Assembly (NCBI GenBank): GCA_019456195.1
Contig: VRUK01000002.1
Location: 56,308-120,307 of the forward strand
Source of the DNA: Planctomycetota bacterium
GTDB lineage: Bacteria; Planctomycetota; Phycisphaerae; Sedimentisphaerales; Anaerobacaceae
Length of the DNA stretch: 64,000 nucleotides
Direction: 5' to 3'
Shown here: positions 52,164 through 61,750 of the stretch, in pieces
Layout of the letters: every line of letters starts with the position of its first letter
How positions within the stretch are numbered: position 1 is the stretch's first letter
Notes under the pieces: model-generated
Databases searched by the model: none
What the model was told of the DNA's origin: nothing
The model's input: the letters and a program-made list of their open reading frames with translations, nothing else
Translations under genes and position numbers: made by a program

Positions 52164-54077
52164 ATGTGTAGAAAATTGGTTTATTTAGTTCCTTTTATTT
52201 TAGTACTGGGCCTGGTTGGCCTGGCCAATGGTGCTGAAGGCTTGTTCGGTGAGTATTATCACGGCACTGCAGCCGATCCCTGGCGGGAGTTGATAATGGA
52301 GCGCATAGACTCTACGATAAACTTTAACTGGAGTGGCTCACCGGCTCCGTCGATGAATCCTGACGGTTTCACAGTACGGTGGACTGGTATGATTGAAGTG
52401 CCGGCTTCTGCGACCTACACTTTCCACACCCAATCTGACGACGGGATACGCTTACAGGTGAATGGCCAACAGATTATTGATAACTGGACCGACCATGGGG
52501 ATACGCATGACAGTGGTGACATTGCTCTGTCAGCCGGACAGCAGTATGAAATTATTCTGGAGTACTATGAGAACGGCGGCGGTGCTATATGCCAACTTTC
52601 CTGGCAGTCACCGACTATAGCCCGGCAAACTATCCCAAGCCAGTATCTGTTTGCCGAAAGACCGTTCCCACATAGTCCGGAACCAACCGATGGTGCCGTA
52701 CTTCGGGATACGTTCGTGAGCCTTGCCTGGGGATCAGGAGATTATGCGGCTTCGCATGATGTGTACTTAGGAGAGAATTATGACGATGTGGCTGTCGGCG
52801 CTGAAAGTACATTACAGGGCAATCAGGTAGAGACGTCTTTTGCTGTCGGTTTTCCTGGATTTCCTTATCCGGAGGGTGTTCTTCCCGGAACGACCTACTA
52901 CTGGAGAATTGATGATGTTGCGGCTGATGGCATTACGATGTATAAAGGTCCGGTCTGGAGCTTTTCAATTGCCCCCAGGAATGCCTTCAGTCCAGACCCT
53001 GTTGACGGCAGTGATTCTGTGGACCCGAATGTAGCCCTAACCTGGGAGCTTGGTTATGGTGCAATATTGCACTATGTTTACTTCGGTGACGATTATGATG
53101 TTGTCAGCAATGCTGTCGGGGGTATGCCCTGGGGAGCTTCGACCTATAGTCCCGGTACGCTTGATTTAGAGAAGGTTTACTACTGGCGGGTTGATGCATT
53201 CCATGGAGTCGAAACAATTAAAGGTGAAATCTGGAGCTTTTCGACTCCAGGCGCCGTCGGAAGCCCGATGCCTTCTCATAGTGCTGTTGATGTAACTCAG
53301 GTGTTGTCTCTCACATGGATAGCAAGTGACAGTGCCGCTTCGCATCAGGTCTATTTCGGTACGGATAAAGATGCTGTTCAAAGTGCTGATACAGGTTCGC
53401 CCGAATATAAAGGCAGCAAAAACTTAGGCTCTGAGAGTCATGACCCCGGGAAACTCGAGTGGGGCACCAACTACTACTGGCGTGTTGATGAAGTTGAGAC
53501 CGGTGGTTCGACACAGAAGGGCATGGTCTGGAGCTTCACAACAGCCGACTTCCTTGTTGTTGACGATTTTGAAAGCTATAATGACCTTGAGCCCGTTGAC
53601 CCGGCCAGCAACAGGATATTTAATGCGTGGTTAGATGGATTTGGCGACCAGACAAACGGCTCTCTCGTTGGTTATGCTGTTCCTCCTTTTGCTGAGCAGA
53701 ATATCGTTCACGGCGGCAATCAATCAATGCCGTTTGAATACAATAACCTTGCCGGGAAATCTGAGGCGACTTTGACGTTGACTTATCCCCGTGACTGGAC
53801 TGAAAAAGGAGTTAACACATTGACGATTTGGTTCAGAGGTGAAGCTGCTAATGCCGCTGAGACTCTGTATGTTGCTCTAAATGGCAGCGCAACCGTAAAT
53901 CATGATAATCCTGATGCGGCAAAGACAGCTTCATGGACTCGATGGGACATCGATCTTCAGACGTTCGGTGTGAACCTTACTAATGTCAATACGATTACTC
54001 TCGGCCTAAGATCGGTTACTGGCGGTACAGGTATGATGTACTTCGATGATATCGGCCTGTATCCACCCGCACCTTAA
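52164..54077 (+). CDS. Array protein 2: PA14 - Fn-like x3 - C-terminal beta-sandwich
   Basis: 637 residues, AAAGGAGG before the ATG. Signal peptide MCRKLVYLVPFILVLGL, then an N-terminal PA14 domain (about 25-165: GLFGEYYHGTAADP, YTFHTQSDDGIRLQVNGQQ). Three fibronectin-like modules follow (each with TYYWRIDD, VYYWRVDA or NYYWRVDE), then the shared C-terminal beta-sandwich from VDDFESYNDLEPVDPASNR to MMYFDDIGLYPP. PA14 usually binds carbohydrates in such proteins. It is the smallest of the six and lacks the LamG of array protein 1. Confidence 0.85.
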   Translation: MCRKLVYLVPFILVLGLVGLANGAEGLFGEYYHGTAADPWRELIMERIDSTINFNWSGSPAPSMNPDGFTVRWTGMIEVPASATYTFHTQSDDGIRLQVNGQQIIDNWTDHGDTHDSGDIALSAGQQYEIILEYYENGGGAICQLSWQSPTIARQTIPSQYLFAERPFPHSPEPTDGAVLRDTFVSLAWGSGDYAASHDVYLGENYDDVAVGAESTLQGNQVETSFAVGFPGFPYPEGVLPGTTYYWRIDDVAADGITMYKGPVWSFSIAPRNAFSPDPVDGSDSVDPNVALTWELGYGAILHYVYFGDDYDVVSNAVGGMPWGASTYSPGTLDLEKVYYWRVDAFHGVETIKGEIWSFSTPGAVGSPMPSHSAVDVTQVLSLTWIASDSAASHQVYFGTDKDAVQSADTGSPEYKGSKNLGSESHDPGKLEWGTNYYWRVDEVETGGSTQKGMVWSFTTADFLVVDDFESYNDLEPVDPASNRIFNAWLDGFGDQTNGSLVGYAVPPFAEQNIVHGGNQSMPFEYNNLAGKSEATLTLTYPRDWTEKGVNTLTIWFRGEAANAAETLYVALNGSATVNHDNPDAAKTASWTRWDIDLQTFGVNLTNVNTITLGLRSVTGGTGMMYFDDIGLYPPAP

Positions 54078-54125
54078 AACGGGATTTGATTGTTAACTAA
54101 AACTGTGATGTAGATTTGTAAATTC

Positions 54126-54160
54126 GGGGCCTGTACCAATTCGGTATGGCCCCTTTTTTT
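54126..54160 (+). terminator. Terminator of array gene 2
   Basis: GGGGCCTGTACC and GGTATGGCCCC pair around AATTC, followed by seven T. Confidence 0.88.
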
Positions 54161-54162
54161 CA

Positions 54163-54192
54163 TTGACAGCAACGCTGATATTTTGGTATAAG
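54163..54192 (+). promoter_or_regulatory. Sigma-70-type promoter of array gene 3
   Basis: TTGACA at 54163-54168 and TATAAG at 54187-54192 with an 18-base spacer, starting three bases after the preceding terminator. The same 30 bases recur at 61525-61554 upstream of array gene 6. Confidence 0.7.
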
Positions 54193-54246
54193 TGAGGTTG
54201 ATTATGTGCCCGTAAATTCAGGTATCTGTGGTTTTTAATCTTCCTG

Positions 54247-54263
54247 TTGGCACATTTCTTGTA
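54247..54263 (+). promoter_or_regulatory. Possible sigma-54-like element of array gene 3
   Basis: TTGGCAC-N5-TTGTA, with GG and GT 10 bases apart, is close to the -24/-12 consensus. It would give a leader of about 113 bases. It may instead be part of a conserved transcribed leader. Confidence 0.4.
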
Positions 54264-54386
54264 ATTTAACGAATAGAGGAGGATATGTATATCTGAAGCG
54301 CTGAGTTTTAAAGTGAATTTTGTGCTTCGCAAATGATTTTTTTGCATTTCAATCGGTAATCTATGTTGTTTCTAAGGAGGATTATT

Positions 54387-56849
54387 ATGTCTAAAAAATT
54401 GGTTTGTTTAATCTCTTTTGTTTTGGCCTGTGTGCTGTCGGGCTCAATTTCCCTGGCTCAGGAAAATCAGATTGCGAACGGCGAGTTTGACAATGACCTT
54501 AATGCGTGGGGGTCATACGGAGGTGTTGGTTTCAATATGGAGGTTGTCCAAAGTGGCGCCCTGTCGGGGAATAATGCGGTATTGATAGATATTACCGATG
54601 CTTCAGCAGCAGCTTCCATAGGGATTTCCCAGGGGGGATTTCAGCTTGTGCAGGGCCAAACATATCCTTTCGGCTTTATAGCGAAGTCTGATCAGGAGAG
54701 GGCAATGGTCGTATTGATCCAACTCTCCAAACCGGAAGTTCCTTCGTGGACCGACATTTTTTTGACTACGGTGCAGTTAACCACCGATCCGCAGGAGTAC
54801 GTTTTAGAATACACACATGAAGACGAAAACACCATTGAACATCCCGGTTGGTCTGTAAATATGTATTTGATGCTAAAGGGTCAATGGTGGGGCATGACCG
54901 GTAGTGATCTGAACACAAAGGTATGGATCGATTGGGTGTACTTTGGTGCGAAGCCTGAACTCCAGGACCGTAGTCGTGCCGTGAATCCCGAACCCGATGA
55001 TGGTGCCATACATGAGAATACTTGGGTTAATCTTCGCTGGATGCCGGGAGATTTTGCCCTCTCGCACGATGTTTATTTGGGCGAAAATTTTGACGATGTG
55101 GACAATGGCGCCGAAGGAACATTCCAGGCTAACCAGCCGGCGTCGAGTCTTGTTATCGGCTTTCCCGGATTTCCTTATCCCGACGGTCTTGTTCCGGGGA
55201 CAACTTACTATTGGCGAATAGATGAGGTCAATGATGCCGACCCGAACAGTCCATGGAAAGGTCCTGTCTGGAGCTTTACAGTTCCTCCTAAGATTGCGTA
55301 CAATCCGGTTCCGCCTGATGGAGCCAAATTTGTGGATCCGAATGTAATCTTTAACTGGGGTACGGGATTCGGCTCGAAATTGCACACAATATATTTCGGC
55401 GACAATTTTGACGATGTGAACAATGCTGTTGTAGGTCTGCCCCAGGCCGAATCTACTTATACACCCGGCACAATGGAATTAGAAAAAACGTATTACTGGC
55501 GGGTTGATGAGTTTAGTGGTGCCTCCACAGATAAAGGCGACATCTGGAGCTTCACGGTTACGAAGGCCGGAGGCGGTCTCAAGGCGGAATACTTCAACAA
55601 CACAGACCTCAGTGGACAGCCGGTTCTGACCCGCGTAGATCCCGGAGTCGATTTTGATTGGGGCAACGCCGATGTGCCCGGGGAGAACTCTCCCGATGCG
55701 AGTATCAATGTGGACGACTTTTCGGCCCGCTGGAGCGGCGAGCTTGAGGTGGATATAACGGACACTTATACGTTTCATATTACCGCCAACAATGGTTTCA
55801 GACTATGGTTCGATGGCGAGCTTATCATTGATTATTGGGACAATGGTACGACGGACACTCGCGAAAGTGATCCAATCGAACTGGTTGCAGGCGATCTCCA
55901 CTCAATTCAGATGGACTATGTCGAAGGTGCGGGTACGGCCATTGCCCAGTTGTTCTGGGAAAGCACCAAGCGCCAGCAGCAGATTATTCCAAGCAGCGCT
56001 CTACAGCTCCCGTTGAAAGCAAGCGGTCCAAACCCGTCTAATCATGCTGTGGATGTTTCGCAGACGCAGATTGTGAGCTGGTCGGCTGTGGAGGATGCTA
56101 CATCGCATCAGGTTTATTTCGGCGCCGATGAAGAGGCCGTGAAAAACGCAGATACCAGTTCGCCCGAGTACAAAGGCAGCCGGAACCTTGGCGCTGAAAG
56201 CTATGACCCAGGACAGCTCCAGTGGGGTACTACTTACTACTGGCGAGTTGATGAGGTCAAAGCCGACGGTACGGAACAGAAGGGCAATGTCTGGAGTTTT
56301 ACGGCAGCCAACTTCCTTGTCATTGACGATTTTGAATCTTACAATGACCTTGACCCCGCTGATCCGGCAAGCAATAGGATATTTTTTGTATGGCTGGATG
56401 GATTTGACAATCCGGCAATAAACGGCTCTATTGTTGGCCATGCTAATCCTCCTTTTGCCGAGCAGACTATCGTTAACGAAGGTTCCCAGTCGATGCCTTT
56501 TGTCTATGACAATGCCGTTGGTAAATCTGAAGCGACTTTGACATTGACTTCCAATCGTGACTGGACAGTCAACGGTATCAACACATTAACTGTTTGGTTC
56601 AGAGGCGAAGCAGCTAATGCCGCTGAGACACTGTATGTTGTTCTCAATGGCACCGCTGTAGTCAATCATGATAATCCTGATGCGGCAACAATAGATGAGT
56701 GGACACAATGGAATATCGACCTGCAGGCGTTCGGCGTAAACCTTGCCAATGTAACTTCGATTACTCTTGGCTTAGGTAACAGGAGCAATCCGGTTGCTGG
56801 CGGTGCAGGTATGATGTACTTCGATGATATTCGCTTGTATGCTCAGTAG
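54387..56849 (+). CDS. Array protein 3: CBM4/9-like - Fn-like x2 - PA14 - Fn-like - C-terminal beta-sandwich
   Basis: 820 residues from the ATG at 54387 (AAGGAGG upstream; the frame opens at 54363). Signal peptide MSKKLVCLISFVLACVLSGS, then a CBM4/9-like jelly roll (about 28-190: NQIANGEFDNDLNAWGSYG). Two fibronectin-like modules (about 195-395), PA14 (about 400-555: LKAEYFNNTDLSGQPVLTR), a third module and the shared C-terminal beta-sandwich follow. Except for the N-terminal domain the architecture equals array protein 1. Only 52 bases separate its stop from the next start with no terminator, so genes 3 and 4 form one transcript. Confidence 0.85.
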   Translation: MSKKLVCLISFVLACVLSGSISLAQENQIANGEFDNDLNAWGSYGGVGFNMEVVQSGALSGNNAVLIDITDASAAASIGISQGGFQLVQGQTYPFGFIAKSDQERAMVVLIQLSKPEVPSWTDIFLTTVQLTTDPQEYVLEYTHEDENTIEHPGWSVNMYLMLKGQWWGMTGSDLNTKVWIDWVYFGAKPELQDRSRAVNPEPDDGAIHENTWVNLRWMPGDFALSHDVYLGENFDDVDNGAEGTFQANQPASSLVIGFPGFPYPDGLVPGTTYYWRIDEVNDADPNSPWKGPVWSFTVPPKIAYNPVPPDGAKFVDPNVIFNWGTGFGSKLHTIYFGDNFDDVNNAVVGLPQAESTYTPGTMELEKTYYWRVDEFSGASTDKGDIWSFTVTKAGGGLKAEYFNNTDLSGQPVLTRVDPGVDFDWGNADVPGENSPDASINVDDFSARWSGELEVDITDTYTFHITANNGFRLWFDGELIIDYWDNGTTDTRESDPIELVAGDLHSIQMDYVEGAGTAIAQLFWESTKRQQQIIPSSALQLPLKASGPNPSNHAVDVSQTQIVSWSAVEDATSHQVYFGADEEAVKNADTSSPEYKGSRNLGAESYDPGQLQWGTTYYWRVDEVKADGTEQKGNVWSFTAANFLVIDDFESYNDLDPADPASNRIFFVWLDGFDNPAINGSIVGHANPPFAEQTIVNEGSQSMPFVYDNAVGKSEATLTLTSNRDWTVNGINTLTVWFRGEAANAAETLYVVLNGTAVVNHDNPDAATIDEWTQWNIDLQAFGVNLANVTSITLGLGNRSNPVAGGAGMMYFDDIRLYAQ

Positions 56850-56901
56850 TTGCTAACGCCGTAAACAGCAAATTTAGTAATCTTTTTAAAGGAGTACTAT
56901 T

Positions 56902-59001
56902 ATGTCTAAAAAATTAGTTTTTTGGGTTTCTTTTGTGTTAGTCTTTAGCTTTGTACTAACCAATGGAGCACGGGCGGAACTCGTCGGCTGGTGGAGACTT
57001 GATGAAGGCTCCGGAACCACTGCTATCGACTCAAGCGGCAGCGGCAACGACGGTACCTTCACTGGTGATCCGCAGTGGGTGGCTGGCAAGGTAGGAGGCG
57101 CACTTTCATTCGATGGTGGTGACTATGTTAATGTACCCGGTGTGACCGACATCAAGCCGGAGTCACTGACCTTGATGACATGGGTGCTATTCGACACGGT
57201 AGAAGGCGGCAGACAGGACTACGTCTCCAAGGACGACGACTACGCCTTTTCACTTCACGAGGGTGCTGCCGATCAGAAGATCCACGGCATTGTCACAAGT
57301 GCCGGCGGTTGGCCGGTGGTCCACGGCAATACTGTCGTGGAGACCGATACATGGTATCACACAGCTCTAACTTACGACTCTGGCACGAAGATGCTCCTCC
57401 TTTATCTGGATGGAGAACTCGATGCGGAGCTGAGTGCCCCGGACGGGCTGGAACACAGGCGTGGCGGTCCCCTGACCATAGGGACATTTAGCGGTCGCGA
57501 TTTGTTTGGCAAACTCGACGATGTAAAGATATTTGACGAGGCACTGTCTCTGGGCCAAATAAAGGGTGAGATGGTCGGTGGGGGATTTCCCTATGCTTAT
57601 GCACCCACCCCGAAAGATGGTGTTTACCATATTGATACATGGGTGAACATTGCCTGGCGGGCAGGTGATTTTGCTGTCTCGCACGATGTTTACTTCGGCG
57701 ATAATTTTGACGATGTGGGCACCGGCGCTGAAAGCGCATTCATAGGTAACCAGGCCGGAACATTTTTAGTTGCCGGTTTTCCCGGATTTGCATATCCGGA
57801 TGGTCTGATTCCCGGCACGACTTACTACTGGCGAATCGATGAGGTCAACGACGCCGAGCCGAATAGTCCATGGAAAGGCGATATCTGGAGCTTTAGTATT
57901 CCCCCCAGAACAGCATACCTTCCAGACCCGGCTGATGGTGCAGAGTCTGTAGGAGTGGATGGCAGCCTTAGCTGGACGGGAGGTTTCGGTGCGAAACTGC
58001 ACACGGTTTACTTCGGTGATAATTTTGACGAAGTGGACAATGCAGCCGGCGGTCTTCCTCAGGGAACTACGGATTACTCTCCCGGTGCACTTAAAATGGC
58101 TAAGACTTACTACTGGCGCGTCGATGAGTTTGATGTCCTCGAAACGCATAAAGGCAACATCTGGAGCTTTACAACCGAAGGTGCTGTTGCGGCGCTTAAT
58201 CCGGCTAATGGTGCTGTGGATGTTACGCAAACACCGATTCTAACCTGGACACCTGGATTTGGTGCTTCGCATGAAGTTTATTTCGGCGCCGATGCAGCCT
58301 CTCTGGAGTTAAAAGGTAGTGGAAACCTTGGCTCAGAGAGCCTTGACTCCGGACAACTTGAATGGGACACCACTTACTACTGGCGTGTTGATGAGGCCAA
58401 TAGCGCAAACGCCGACAGCCCGTGGACAGGTCCCCTCTGGAGTTTCACTACGGCCAACTTCCTTATCATTGACGATTTTGAGGGCTACAATGACCTTGAC
58501 CCCGCCGACCCGGCCAGCAACAGGATATTTAATGCCTGGCTGGACGGATTCGACAATTCCGCTGCAAACGGCTCTGTCGTTGGTAATGCCAATCCTCCAT
58601 TTGCCGAGCAGACTATCGTTAACAGCGGTAATCAATCAATGCCGTTTGCCTACGACAACGCGGTCGGTAAATCCGAAGCAACTTTAACATTGACTTCCAA
58701 TAATGACTGGACAGTGAAAGGCGTTAATAGATTAACAATTTGGTACCGAGGCGGTTCAGCCAACGCTGCCGAGCAACTGTATGTTGTTCTCAATGGTACC
58801 GCCGTAGTCACTAATGATAATCCAGATGCGGCACAGACAAGTGAATGGACCGAATGGAATATTGACCTGCAGGCGTTCGGTGTGAACCTTGCTAATGTAA
58901 CTTCGATTACACTCGGCCTTGGCAACAGGAGCAATCCGACTGCCGGCGGCTCAGGTATGATGTACTTTGACGATATCCGTCTATACCAGCCTGCACCATA
59001 A
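56902..59001 (+). CDS. Array protein 4: LamG - Fn-like x3 - C-terminal beta-sandwich
   Basis: 699 residues, AAAGGAG before the ATG. Signal peptide MSKKLVFWVSFVLVFSFVL, then LamG (about 28-230: LVGWWRLDEGSGTTAIDSSG to LDDVKIFDEALSLGQIKG). Three fibronectin-like modules (GTTYYWRIDEVNDAEPNSP; KTYYWRVDEF; TTYYWRVDEANSANADSP) and the C-terminal sandwich follow. There is no PA14. It is nearly superimposable on array protein 6. It has no promoter of its own and follows array gene 3 directly. Confidence 0.85.
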   Translation: MSKKLVFWVSFVLVFSFVLTNGARAELVGWWRLDEGSGTTAIDSSGSGNDGTFTGDPQWVAGKVGGALSFDGGDYVNVPGVTDIKPESLTLMTWVLFDTVEGGRQDYVSKDDDYAFSLHEGAADQKIHGIVTSAGGWPVVHGNTVVETDTWYHTALTYDSGTKMLLLYLDGELDAELSAPDGLEHRRGGPLTIGTFSGRDLFGKLDDVKIFDEALSLGQIKGEMVGGGFPYAYAPTPKDGVYHIDTWVNIAWRAGDFAVSHDVYFGDNFDDVGTGAESAFIGNQAGTFLVAGFPGFAYPDGLIPGTTYYWRIDEVNDAEPNSPWKGDIWSFSIPPRTAYLPDPADGAESVGVDGSLSWTGGFGAKLHTVYFGDNFDEVDNAAGGLPQGTTDYSPGALKMAKTYYWRVDEFDVLETHKGNIWSFTTEGAVAALNPANGAVDVTQTPILTWTPGFGASHEVYFGADAASLELKGSGNLGSESLDSGQLEWDTTYYWRVDEANSANADSPWTGPLWSFTTANFLIIDDFEGYNDLDPADPASNRIFNAWLDGFDNSAANGSVVGNANPPFAEQTIVNSGNQSMPFAYDNAVGKSEATLTLTSNNDWTVKGVNRLTIWYRGGSANAAEQLYVVLNGTAVVTNDNPDAAQTSEWTEWNIDLQAFGVNLANVTSITLGLGNRSNPTAGGSGMMYFDDIRLYQPAP

Positions 59002-59070
59002 CAGACGCCTTAAGCAGGATCGTAGGAATAGTAATTAAAATTGCGTTTTTAATGTAGTTATAGTCGATTC

Positions 59071-59104
59071 GGGGCCTATACCAATTCGGTATGGGCCCTT
59101 TTTT
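59071..59104 (+). terminator. Terminator of array genes 3-4
   Basis: GGGGCCTATACC and GGTATGGGCCC pair around AATTC, followed by six T. Confidence 0.88.
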
Positions 59105-59151
59105 CATTGATAATTGTGAGATTGCCATTTGTATAGCTCGAAAGATATTCC

Positions 59152-59180
59152 TTGACGGCAGGGTGGGCAATTTGTTATAT
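59152..59180 (+). promoter_or_regulatory. Sigma-70-type promoter of array gene 5
   Basis: TTGACG at 59152-59157 and TTATAT at 59175-59180 with a 17-base spacer; a TATAAT overlaps at 59178. The leader of about 270 bases is related to that of array gene 1. Confidence 0.5.
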
Positions 59181-59456
59181 AATAAGAGTGAGTTCGGTGC
59201 AGTGCGTGCCTGTATAGGTCGCTGTTTGAGAGCATTGTGCTTTCTTATAGGTTGAGTTTCTGCAAGTTTTTCCATTTTCCGGGCCGCACAGACCAACTAA
59301 TAGAAGTTAAGAAAAAAAGAAGTTGTTTAATTCGGAGATAGGGTTTTTTACATTTCAACGATGAATTCATAGCCTAATTCTATGGGAATTCGTGTTTTGG
59401 TATGTGGCCAAAGCAAAATCCATAATTTTTAACACTATTTAGAAGGAAAAATTGTT

Positions 59457-61439
59457 ATGTACAGAAAAATGTCACTTATAATTGTCGTCGTGTCCATCGT
59501 GTTATTGAGCACAATGTCACAAGCGGCTCCGGTAGATATCACCCAACCAGGGGATACAATCCAGGGAGTTCCGGACGATGCAGATTGGCCGGGTAATGAA
59601 GCGCCTCCCCTGGCGATTGATGATAATACCGCTACGAAATATCTGCATTTCAAAGGCGATTTTGACCCCGATCCCGGGACAAATGGAGCTGGTTTCCAGG
59701 TTACACCATCAAAGAGCCAGAGTATCGTTACTGGAATGTCTTTCACCACAGCGAATGATGCGGTAGAGCGTGATCCAACTGTATTTGAACTTTCTGGTTC
59801 TAATGTCAGCATCGATGGGCCATATACTTTTATTGCCAGTGGTGATATTGTCGATTTTAATCAGCCGACGGCGTGGCCTAGATTCACTATTAACGAAACG
59901 CCGATTTCATTCGCTAATAATGTACCTTATGATCACTATCAAGTTTTATTCCCGGACATTCGAGACCGCGGAGGTGCCAACAGTATGCAGATCTCCGAAG
60001 TGGAACTATTTGGAATTAGCTTCACCGCATACGGCCCAACTCCTGCTGACGGATCATATCATGAGGATACATGGGCGAGTCTTTCCTGGACACTCGGAGA
60101 TACTGCAGTTTCTCACGATGTGTACTTCGGCGACAATTTTGACGATGTGGACGCCGGTGCAGAAGGCACGTTCCATGGCAACCAGGTCGCCCCTTCTTTT
60201 GTCGTCGGTTTTCCCGGTTTTCCATTCCCGGATGGTCTTGTTCCAGGCGCAACTTACTACTGGCGCATTGATGAAATTGAGGCCGATGGCACTACCGTAC
60301 ACAAAGGTATTATCTGGAGCTTTATGATTCCACCCAAAACAGCCTATTTACCTGACCCGGCTGATACTGCCGAATCTGTCGAACTCGACGCAACACTTGG
60401 CTGGACGCCGGGTTTCAGTGCGAAACTGCACACCGTGTACTTCGGCGACAACTTTGACGATGTTAGCAATGCTGCTGGAAGTCTGCCTCAGGGAGCTGCA
60501 ACCTTTAATCCCGGCCCGCTTGAATTGGCTAAAACATACTACTGGCGGGTTGATGAGTTCGATCCTCCTGCCACACACAAAGGCAACGTCTGGAGCTTTT
60601 TTACTCAAGGCGCAGTTGGAAGCCCCGTGCCTGCTAAAGGTGCCGTGGATATCACGCAGACACCTGTTCTCACCTGGACACCGGGACTTGGTGCTTCACA
60701 TGAAGTTTACTTCGGCGCCGACGCAAGTTCACTTGAGCTTAAAGGCAGCGGAAACCTCGGTTCCGAGAGCTACGGCCCCGGACAGCTTGAGTGGGATACT
60801 ACCTACTACTGGCGTATTGATGAGGCTAATAACGCCAACGCCGACAGCCCATGGACAGGTCCTCTCTGGAGCTTTACTACCGCCAACTTCCTTATCGTTG
60901 AAGATTTTGAATCTTACAACGACCTTGACCCCGCTGACCCGGCCAGCAACAGGATATTTAATGTCTGGTTGGATGGATTCGACAACCCGGCTGCGAACGG
61001 CTCTGTCGTTGGTAATGCCAATGCTCCTTTTGCCGAGCAGACTAATGTTCACAGTGGTTCCCAGTCGATGCCGATGTCCTATGACAACGCTGTAGGCAAA
61101 TCTGAAGCAACTTTAACATTGACTTCCAATCGTGACTGGACCGTGAACGGCGTTAACACGCTAACGATCTGGTACAGAGGCGATTCCGACAACGCTGCTG
61201 AAACAATGTATGTTGCTCTTAACGGCAGTGCGGTGGTCAATAATGATAATGCTGAAGCGGCATTAATGCCAGGCTGGACCGAGTGGAATATCGACCTCCA
61301 GGCATTTGCCGACCAGGGCGTGAACCTTACCAATGTCACTTCGATTACACTTGGCCTTGGCAACAGGAGCAACCCCACTGCCGGCGGCGCAGGTATGATG
61401 TACTACGATGATATTCGACTGAATATAACTACACCGTAA
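59457..61439 (+). CDS. Array protein 5: discoidin-like - Fn-like x3 - C-terminal beta-sandwich
   Basis: 660 residues; AGAAGG 10 bases before the ATG. The signal peptide (MYRKMSLIIVVVSIVLLSTM) differs from the others. The N-terminal domain (about 25-185) looks like an F5/8 type C / discoidin-like jelly roll: PPLAIDDNTATKYLHF, PTVFELSGSNVS and a final ISEVELFG strand. Three fibronectin-like modules and the shared C-terminal sandwich follow. The discoidin-like call is by pattern and less sure than the others. Confidence 0.82.
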   Translation: MYRKMSLIIVVVSIVLLSTMSQAAPVDITQPGDTIQGVPDDADWPGNEAPPLAIDDNTATKYLHFKGDFDPDPGTNGAGFQVTPSKSQSIVTGMSFTTANDAVERDPTVFELSGSNVSIDGPYTFIASGDIVDFNQPTAWPRFTINETPISFANNVPYDHYQVLFPDIRDRGGANSMQISEVELFGISFTAYGPTPADGSYHEDTWASLSWTLGDTAVSHDVYFGDNFDDVDAGAEGTFHGNQVAPSFVVGFPGFPFPDGLVPGATYYWRIDEIEADGTTVHKGIIWSFMIPPKTAYLPDPADTAESVELDATLGWTPGFSAKLHTVYFGDNFDDVSNAAGSLPQGAATFNPGPLELAKTYYWRVDEFDPPATHKGNVWSFFTQGAVGSPVPAKGAVDITQTPVLTWTPGLGASHEVYFGADASSLELKGSGNLGSESYGPGQLEWDTTYYWRIDEANNANADSPWTGPLWSFTTANFLIVEDFESYNDLDPADPASNRIFNVWLDGFDNPAANGSVVGNANAPFAEQTNVHSGSQSMPMSYDNAVGKSEATLTLTSNRDWTVNGVNTLTIWYRGDSDNAAETMYVALNGSAVVNNDNAEAALMPGWTEWNIDLQAFADQGVNLTNVTSITLGLGNRSNPTAGGAGMMYYDDIRLNITTP

Positions 61440-61487
61440 GCGGGGATGTTACTGTTAAGTAAAAGGATGCAATAGATTTGTAAATTC

Positions 61488-61522
61488 GGGGCCTGTACCA
61501 ATTCGGTATAGGCCCCTTTTTT
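61488..61522 (+). terminator. Terminator of array gene 5
   Basis: GGGGCCTGTACC and GGTATAGGCCCC pair around AATTC, followed by six T. Sequence and surroundings are almost the same as at 54126-54160. Confidence 0.9.
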
Positions 61523-61524
61523 CA

Positions 61525-61554
61525 TTGACAGCAACGCTGATATTTTGGTATAAG
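61525..61554 (+). promoter_or_regulatory. Sigma-70-type promoter of array gene 6
   Basis: TTGACA at 61525-61530 and TATAAG at 61549-61554 with an 18-base spacer, identical to the promoter at 54163-54192. Confidence 0.7.
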
Positions 61555-61608
61555 GAAGGTTAGTTCTGTGCTTGTAAATTCCGGCATCCGAAGCTTTTAT
61601 TCTTTCTG

Positions 61609-61625
61609 TGGGCACAATTCTTGTA
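61609..61625 (+). promoter_or_regulatory. Possible sigma-54-like element of array gene 6
   Basis: TGGGCAC-N5-TTGTA with GG and GT 10 bases apart, about 126 bases before the ATG, in the same relative place as at 54247 and 52025. Confidence 0.35.
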
Positions 61626-61750
61626 AAGTGATGAATAGAGGAGGATATGTATTATGTGAGACACTGAGTCTTAAAGATAGCTTTGTGTTTCACAGTGAAG
61701 ATATTAAACATTTCAATCGGCACTCTATATTGTTTCTAAGGAGGATTATT

